The position numbers and the translations under genes were made by a program. From Alphaproteobacteria bacterium (GTDB lineage Bacteria; Pseudomonadota; Alphaproteobacteria; Reyranellales; Reyranellaceae): DNA of 64,000 bases. Positions 58,787 through 64,000 of this stretch are shown here, one piece after another (within the stretch, counting starts at the first letter, position 1; each line of letters starts with the position of its first letter). The notes below the pieces were generated by a model that was not told the origin of the DNA, did not search any database, and saw nothing but the letters and a program-made list of their open reading frames with translations. The stretch spans positions 1-64,000 of the forward strand of contig JAFKFK010000033.1 in the NCBI GenBank assembly GCA_017307275.1, written 5' to 3'.

Positions 58787-59836
58787 ATGCCGGATCAGGT
58801 TGACTGGCGGGCGATTGAGCGCGAGGCCGCACCGGGCCGAGCGGTTGGTCGACTCCTACGCGACCAGCGCGAAGCGCGTGGATTGAGTCTGTCCGAAGTC
58901 GAGAAGAGCCTGCGCATTCGTCGCGCTCACATCGAAGCCATCGAAGAAGGTCGCTTCGACAAGCTGCCTGGCGCCGCTTACATCCCGGCATTCCTGCGTG
59001 CCTACGCGGCACACGTCGACCTTGATCCCGAAAAGGTCATGACGGCCTATCACCTGTCGGGTCCTGTTCCCATCAAGCGCCCTGTCGCGCTGCCTGCTGA
59101 TTTCCCGATCGTCGAGAAGCGTGCTCCGATCGGTCTTGCCGTGCTGACCGTTCTACTCGTTGTCGGCGCCGGCTATGGCGTATGGCACTACATGCCGCGC
59201 GAGCAGGCCGTCGTTGCCGAGAAGGTGCCGCCGGTGCCGGATCGTCTGCTGGCTGCGCTGCCGGTGGAAAAAGAAACGGCCGCGCCCGCAGAGACGACTG
59301 CAACACCTCCTGCGCCGGCCCAGCAGACCCGGAGCGCGTCGGGCAACCTGCCGGCTGAAATCTGGCCGACTCAGCGCCCTGCGCCTGCACAGGCTCCGGC
59401 GCCAGCAGCGCCGATGACGGTGGCAGCACCGGCCACGCCCGCACCGGCTGCCATGCCCGCACTGCCGCCGCCGGTTGTCGTTGCTGTTCCTGCACCGCCG
59501 CCGCAGGTGGTGATGACGATCCCCGCGATCGGTCAGGCTCAGGCCGCACAGCCGCCGGCACCTATCGAGCCGCCGCGCATCAATGCTGCCGGGCAGCCGA
59601 CTCAGGGCCAGCCGCCAGTCGAAGAGGCCAACGCACGTCAGCCGGCGGCGGATGCTGCAGCGGCCGTGCCGCCGCCCATACCTGTCCGGGTCAACACGCC
59701 GATCAGCGTGCGCCGCAACAGCTGGGTCGAGCTGCGGGCGCCGAATGGCGACGTGCTGACGCAGACCTATGTGCGCGCCGGCGAGAGCTACGTCGTTCCG
59801 GCCGGGATTGCTTACCGCATCACCGAAGCCCGGTAA
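58787..59836 (+). CDS. rodZ: RodZ-like cytoskeletal protein
   Basis: The 349-residue protein has an N-terminal helix-turn-helix (about 20-80, VGRLLRDQREARGLSLSEVE, RRAHIEAIEEGRFDKLPGAA), one transmembrane helix (about residues 115-135, PIGLAVLTVLLVVGAGYGVW), a long Pro/Ala-rich linker and a partial DUF4115 domain (VRRNSWVELRAPNGDVLTQT, AGESYVVPAGIAYR). DUF4115 normally runs about 30 residues further, so the tail is short; a base change near 59830 may have cut it. RodZ links MreB to the cell-wall machinery. It sits upstream of ispG, the usual place. Confidence 0.87.
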   Translation: MPDQVDWRAIEREAAPGRAVGRLLRDQREARGLSLSEVEKSLRIRRAHIEAIEEGRFDKLPGAAYIPAFLRAYAAHVDLDPEKVMTAYHLSGPVPIKRPVALPADFPIVEKRAPIGLAVLTVLLVVGAGYGVWHYMPREQAVVAEKVPPVPDRLLAALPVEKETAAPAETTATPPAPAQQTRSASGNLPAEIWPTQRPAPAQAPAPAAPMTVAAPATPAPAAMPALPPPVVVAVPAPPPQVVMTIPAIGQAQAAQPPAPIEPPRINAAGQPTQGQPPVEEANARQPAADAAAAVPPPIPVRVNTPISVRRNSWVELRAPNGDVLTQTYVRAGESYVVPAGIAYRITEAR

Positions 59837-59899
59837 CGCCTAGGGTCGCGGCAGTCCGCCGGCTGGATAAGCCGGCCTGCCGCCGCTACATTGCCTGCC

Positions 59900-61036
59900 A
59901 TGAGCATCAGACCGTACCGCGACATCGTGCGCCGCAAGTCGCGGCGGGTGATGGTCGGGTCCGTGCCTGTGGGCGGCGACGCCCCGATCACGGTCCAGAC
60001 CATGACCAACACGTTGACGGCGGACGCCGAGGCGACGATTGCGCAGATTCGTCGTTGCGAAGAGGCGGGAGTCGACATCATCCGCGTATCCTGCCCCGAC
60101 GAAGACTCGACGGCGGCGATGCCCCGGATCGTGCGGGCCACCAAGGTTCCGATCGTGGCGGATATCCACTTTCACTATAAGCGGGCCATCGAAGCTGCCG
60201 AGGCCGGTGCGGCCTGCCTGCGCATCAATCCCGGCAATATCGGTAGCGCCGACCGGGTCCGCGAGGTCGTGAAGGCGGCGAAGGACCATGGCTGCTCCAT
60301 GCGGATCGGCGTCAACGCCGGGTCGCTGGAGAAGGATCTGCTGGAGAAGTACGGCGAGCCTTGTCCCGAGGCGATGGTCGAAAGCGCCCTCGATCACGCG
60401 CGGATCCTGCAGGATCACGATTTCCACGAATTCAAGATCAGCGTGAAGGCGTCCGACGTCTTCCTCGCCGTCGCGGCTTACCAGCAGCTCGCCGACGCCT
60501 GCGACTACCCGCTGCACATTGGCGTCACCGAGGCGGGTGGCCTGCGCACCGGCACGGTGAAGTCCTCGATCGGGCTTGGTGCGCTGCTGTGGGCGGGCAT
60601 CGGCGATACCATCCGCGTTTCGCTCTCGGCCGAGCCCGAAGAAGAGGTGCGGGTCGGCTTCGAGATGCTGAAGGCGCTGAATCTGCGCCATCGCGGCGTC
60701 AACATCATCTCGTGCCCGTCCTGTGCACGTCAGCAGTACGACGTCATCCGTACCGTCGAGGCCTTGGAAAAGCGTGTGGCCCACATCACGACGCCGATGA
60801 CCGTGTCGGTCATCGGGTGCGTCGTGAACGGACCGGGCGAAGCGCGCGAGACCGATATCGGCTTCACGGGCGGCGGCAACGGCACGCATCAGGTCTACAT
60901 TGCGGGTGTTCCGCACCATCGCATGAAGGATGCCGACATCGTCGAGCATCTGGCGGGCCTGATCGAGAAGAAGGCGGCCGAGATCGAGGCTGCCAAGGCC
61001 GCCGAGGCGGATCGACATCGCGCCGCCGCGGAGTAG
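59900..61036 (+). CDS. ispG: 4-hydroxy-3-methylbut-2-enyl diphosphate synthase IspG
   Basis: The 378-residue iron-sulfur enzyme of the MEP isoprenoid pathway converts MEcPP to HMBPP. The TIM-barrel part (VPVGGDAPITVQTMTNTLTA, VADIHFHYKRAIEAAEAGAA, LRINPGNIGSADRVREVV) is followed by the [4Fe-4S] domain with Cys in ISCPSCARQQYD and VIGCVVNGPGEARETDIGFT. ATG at 59900 is preceded by a purine-poor leader; an in-frame TTG lies three codons earlier. It leads to hisS 46 bases later. Confidence 0.95.
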   Translation: MSIRPYRDIVRRKSRRVMVGSVPVGGDAPITVQTMTNTLTADAEATIAQIRRCEEAGVDIIRVSCPDEDSTAAMPRIVRATKVPIVADIHFHYKRAIEAAEAGAACLRINPGNIGSADRVREVVKAAKDHGCSMRIGVNAGSLEKDLLEKYGEPCPEAMVESALDHARILQDHDFHEFKISVKASDVFLAVAAYQQLADACDYPLHIGVTEAGGLRTGTVKSSIGLGALLWAGIGDTIRVSLSAEPEEEVRVGFEMLKALNLRHRGVNIISCPSCARQQYDVIRTVEALEKRVAHITTPMTVSVIGCVVNGPGEARETDIGFTGGGNGTHQVYIAGVPHHRMKDADIVEHLAGLIEKKAAEIEAAKAAEADRHRAAAE

Positions 61037-61082
61037 CGGTTCCAGGCTTCCTTCCTTCGACGAATTTTCAAGGCGATTTCCC

Positions 61083-62324
61083 GTGAGCAAAATGCAGCCC
61101 GTGCGTGGTACGCACGATCTTCTCCCCGACGAATACCGGCGCTTCGCCCACGTCGTCGACACCGCACGCGACGTGGCGCGGCTCTACGGTTACCGGGAGA
61201 TGGCGACGCCTATCTTCGAATTCACCGAGCTGTTTGCGCGTGGCATCGGCGAGACGACCGACGTCGTTTCCAAGGAGATGTACACCTTCAACGATCGCGG
61301 CAACGAATCGCTCACCTTGCGGCCGGAGTATACGGCCGGCATCTGCCGGGCCTTCGTGTCCAACGGCGAACTCGTCCAGCAGCTTCCGCTGAAGGTCTTC
61401 GCGGCGGGTCCGATGTTCCGCTACGAGCGACCGCAGAAGGGACGCCAGCGCCAGTTCCATCAGATCGACCTCGAGGTGCTGGGGGCGCCCGAGGCGGGAG
61501 CCGATATCGAAGTGATCTCGGTCGCGGCCGATATCCTCGACCGGCTGACGATCCTCGATCGCTGCGTCCTCAAGATCAATTCGCTCGGCGACCCCGAGAG
61601 CCGGACCGGCTACCGCAAGGTGCTGGTCGACTACTATTCGGGCCATGTCGACAAGCTGTCGGAGGATTCCAGGGGCCGCCTGCAGCGCAACCCGCTGCGC
61701 ATCCTCGACAGCAAGGACGAGGGCGACAAGGCGATCAATACCAATGCGCCATCCTTCGCCGACCATCTGAACCAGGCGAGCCGGGATTTCTTCAAGACGG
61801 TGCAGGATGGCCTTGCCGCCGCCGGTGTCGCCTTCGAGGTCGATCCCGGCCTGGTCCGCGGCCTCGACTATTACACCCACACGGCCTTCGAGTTCGTGAC
61901 CACCCACATCGGCGCCCAGGGCACGGTGCTAGGCGGCGGCCGCTACGATGGGCTGATCGCCGAACTGGGCGGCCCGCCGACCGCGGGCATCGGCTGGGCG
62001 GGAGGCATCGAGCGTCTGATGATGCTGTGCGACGAGCCGGCACCGCTGCCGCGTCCTGTCGCGATAGCGCCGCTGGGCGCTGCTGCTGAAAGCAAGGCTT
62101 TGAGCATCGCCCGCCTCCTGCGCAGAGACGGTATTGCCGTCGAGCAGGACTATCGTGGCAACATGAAGCGGCGCATGCAGCGGGCGAACAAGCTCAATGC
62201 CCGGGCAATGATCATTCTGGGTGACGACGAACTGGCCAAGGGTGTCGCCCAGCTCAAGGATCTCGACAGTGGCACTCAACGCGAGGTGCCGATCGAGGGC
62301 CTCGCTGCAGCTTTGAAGGTTTGA
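61083..62324 (+). CDS. hisS: Histidine-tRNA ligase
   Basis: The 413-residue class II aminoacyl-tRNA synthetase charges tRNA-His. Motif 1/2 regions (PVRGTHDLLPDEYRRFAHVV, LTLRPEYTAGICRAFVSNGE, MFRYERPQKGRQRQFHQIDL) and the His-A box GLDYYTHTAFEFVTTHIGAQ are clear, as is motif 3 GIGWAGGIERLMML. The start is GTG at 61083 (MSKMQPVRG); ATG at 61092 is possible. It is one base from prfA. Confidence 0.96.
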   Translation: MSKMQPVRGTHDLLPDEYRRFAHVVDTARDVARLYGYREMATPIFEFTELFARGIGETTDVVSKEMYTFNDRGNESLTLRPEYTAGICRAFVSNGELVQQLPLKVFAAGPMFRYERPQKGRQRQFHQIDLEVLGAPEAGADIEVISVAADILDRLTILDRCVLKINSLGDPESRTGYRKVLVDYYSGHVDKLSEDSRGRLQRNPLRILDSKDEGDKAINTNAPSFADHLNQASRDFFKTVQDGLAAAGVAFEVDPGLVRGLDYYTHTAFEFVTTHIGAQGTVLGGGRYDGLIAELGGPPTAGIGWAGGIERLMMLCDEPAPLPRPVAIAPLGAAAESKALSIARLLRRDGIAVEQDYRGNMKRRMQRANKLNARAMIILGDDELAKGVAQLKDLDSGTQREVPIEGLAAALKV

Positions 62325-62325
62325 T

Positions 62326-63390
62326 GTGTCTCTTCTTCTAAAACTCCAGCAGATCGTCGCGCGTCATGCCGAGCTGCAGGCCCAGCTCTCGGGCGGGAAT
62401 CTCGATTCGCAGAAGTTCGTGGCGGCTTCCAAGGAATATGCCGATCTCGGACCGCTGGTTGAATCGGTGAATGCGTGGCGCAAGGCCGAGCAGGAACTGA
62501 AGGATGCGGAGGCGCTGGCCGCCGATCCCGACATGCGGGCCATCGCCGAGGAAGAGGCTGCCGAGCTCAAGAAACAGCTGCCGGAGCTCGAGCGGCAGGT
62601 GAAGCGCATGCTGCTTCCGAAGGACGCGGCCGACGAGAAGAACGCCATCCTCGAAATCCGGGCCGGAACCGGCGGCGACGAGGCGGCCCTGTTCGCCGCC
62701 GACCTGTTCCGCATGTACCAGCGCTACGCCGCCGAGCATGGCTGGAAGTTCGAGGTCATGGAGCTCTCGGACACGGGCATCGGCGGTTACAAGGAGGCGA
62801 TTGCGACCGTCACCGGCCGTAACGTCTTCGCCCATCTGAAGTTCGAGTCGGGGGTGCATCGCGTGCAGCGCGTGCCTGCCACCGAGGCGTCGGGCCGCAT
62901 CCACACCTCGGCTGCCACGGTGGCGGTGCTGCCGGAGGCGGAGGACGTCGACGTCAAGATCGACGAGAAGGACCTGCGCATCGACGTATTCCGCGCGTCC
63001 GGTCCAGGCGGCCAGTCGGTGAACACGACCGACTCGGCGGTGCGCATCACCCATCTTCCGACGGGTGTGGTTGTCTCCCAGCAGGACGAGAAGAGCCAGC
63101 ACAAGAACCGCGCCAAGGCGATGAAGATCCTGCGCGCCCGTCTCTACGATGCCGAGCGTCAGCGCCTGGATGCCCAGCGTGCCGCTGACCGTAAGGGCCA
63201 GGTCGGCAGCGGCGACCGCAGCGAGCGGATCCGGACCTACAATTTCCCGCAGAGCCGCGTTACCGACCACCGCATCAACCTCACGCTCTACAAGCTGGAC
63301 GAGGTGATGGAAGGGCGGGCGCTGGACGAAATCATCGACGCGCTAATCGCCGACGACGAGGCTGGCCGTCTGGCGGAGCTCGCGGCCTAG
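62326..63390 (+). CDS. prfA: Peptide chain release factor 1
   Basis: The 354-residue release factor reads UAA/UAG and hydrolyses peptidyl-tRNA. The GGQ catalytic motif is in ASGPGGQSVNTTDSAVRITH, and the anticodon-like PxT reads PAT in VQRVPATEASGRIHTSAATV. The GTG start (62326) follows the hisS stop by one base. prmC follows and methylates this Gln. Confidence 0.96.
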   Translation: MSLLLKLQQIVARHAELQAQLSGGNLDSQKFVAASKEYADLGPLVESVNAWRKAEQELKDAEALAADPDMRAIAEEEAAELKKQLPELERQVKRMLLPKDAADEKNAILEIRAGTGGDEAALFAADLFRMYQRYAAEHGWKFEVMELSDTGIGGYKEAIATVTGRNVFAHLKFESGVHRVQRVPATEASGRIHTSAATVAVLPEAEDVDVKIDEKDLRIDVFRASGPGGQSVNTTDSAVRITHLPTGVVVSQQDEKSQHKNRAKAMKILRARLYDAERQRLDAQRAADRKGQVGSGDRSERIRTYNFPQSRVTDHRINLTLYKLDEVMEGRALDEIIDALIADDEAGRLAELAA

Positions 63391-63393
63391 TCG

Positions 63394-64000
63394 GTGGTTG
63401 CAGGTCCGACCTACGACGCGCTGCTCCGTGATACCGCCGTCGCTCTGACGGCGGCCGGTATCGACAATGTCCGGTTCGAAGCCCGCCTGTTGCTGGGGCA
63501 TGCGGCGGGCCTCAGCATCGAGCAGCTCGTCGCGCGCGGCAGAGATCCCGCTCCGGCCGACGTCACGGCGGCGATGCGCGAACTCACGGGCCGCCGGGTG
63601 CGGCGCGAGCCGATGGCCTACATCTTGGGCGAGCGTGAGTTTTGGGGGCTGCTGTTTAAGGTCTCGCCGGCCGTGCTCGTGCCGCGTCCCGACAGCGAGA
63701 CGTTGATCGAGGCGGCGCTCGATCTTCTGCCGGAGCGCGAGCGCCCGTTGCGCATCCTCGACCTCGGCGTCGGTTCGGGCTGTCTGCTGCTCACTCTTCT
63801 CAGGGAATATCCCAAGGCGACCGGAGTCGGCGTGGATGCTTCCCCGGAGGCACTCGCCATCGCCGGAGAGAATGCCGGGATGCTCGGTGTCGCTTCGCGC
63901 GCCCGATTGATGGTCGATGATTGGCGGCAGGCAGGCTGGACCGACCGGCTGGGAGGGCCATTCGACCTGCTCGTCTCCAACCCGCCCTATATCGAGACGT
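63394..64000 (+). CDS. prmC: Peptide chain release factor N5-glutamine methyltransferase PrmC (3' end outside window)
   Basis: The frame starts at a GTG (63394), four bases after the prfA stop, and remains open to the window edge, giving about 202 residues. It has the N-terminal helical domain (EARLLLGHAAGLSIEQLVAR), YILGEREFWGLLFKVSPAVL, VPRPDSETLIEAALDLLPER, SAM motif ILDLGVGSGCLLLTLLREYP, and the NPPY motif VSNPPYIET at the very end. PrmC methylates the GGQ glutamine of RF1/RF2. The C-terminal part lies beyond 64000. Confidence 0.94.
   Translation, partial: MVAGPTYDALLRDTAVALTAAGIDNVRFEARLLLGHAAGLSIEQLVARGRDPAPADVTAAMRELTGRRVRREPMAYILGEREFWGLLFKVSPAVLVPRPDSETLIEAALDLLPERERPLRILDLGVGSGCLLLTLLREYPKATGVGVDASPEALAIAGENAGMLGVASRARLMVDDWRQAGWTDRLGGPFDLLVSNPPYIET

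Noticed and set aside
1..64000. tRNA, rRNA, riboswitch, CRISPR and insertion-sequence scan by eye
   Set aside because: No cloverleaf, B12-box, repeat-spacer array or transposase frame was convincing; a covariance-model scan would be decisive.

Overview
The window looks like a chromosomal piece of a GC-rich alphaproteobacterium, probably of the Rhodospirillales/Reyranella type. This rests on gene content and order (cobT-cobS-dnaJ-like-bolA, aroK-aroB-CorC, ubiG/lysC/ptsP/rodZ/ispG/hisS/prfA/prmC, and comF-glutaredoxin-nitrilase-DUF1178) and on the heavy G+C codon use. The genus is inference only. No rRNA, tRNA, CRISPR array or insertion sequence was recognised.

Layout. 1-12.1 kb is housekeeping: aerobic cobaltochelatase subunits, BolA, a CorC/HlyC membrane protein, shikimate pathway aroK-aroB, an exported protein followed by xerD, accA, a luciferase-like oxidoreductase and a TPR protein. 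12.2-22.1 kb is mixed catabolic and surface genes: a TauD-type dioxygenase, an acetyltransferase, a hot-dog acyl-CoA hydratase, an MFS carrier, an epoxide hydrolase, a tyrosine phosphatase, a TonB-dependent receptor with a striking Zur-like operator, and a secreted Ntn hydrolase. 22.1-28.3 kb holds a lower-GC three-gene oxidative operon (kynurenine-3-monooxygenase-like, haem-oxygenase-like diiron enzyme, PCMH flavin oxidase), divergent from an AraC regulator and a patatin, and then a broken methyltransferase gene.

28.5-43.4 kb is accessory DNA. It has a large unrecognised protein with an alpha/alpha-toroid-like C-terminus, a response-regulator/PIG-L deacetylase fusion, and a compact eight-gene co-directional cluster (32.8-42.0 kb). 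That cluster encodes membrane-anchored proteins, two AAA+ ATPases (one with a degenerate Walker B), paralogous Sec-exported proteins and a VirD4/TraD-like ATPase. It contains a 1.23-kb tandem duplication whose junction created a chimeric ORF. I do not recognise the set as a known system; it is the best candidate for an undescribed machine, perhaps for export or defence. A truncated integrase and short repeats lie between it and secA and suggest a genomic-island edge.

43.5-64 kb is core again: secA, a parvulin isomerase, argJ-mutT, a membrane protein, a methyltransferase, comF, glutaredoxin, a nitrilase-family amidohydrolase, DUF1178, ubiG, lysC, ptsP, a RodZ-like protein, ispG, hisS, prfA and the 5' part of prmC. 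Several operon genes overlap by four bases (ATGA, GTGA, TTGA), and three convergent pairs share one CTAG as both stop codons.
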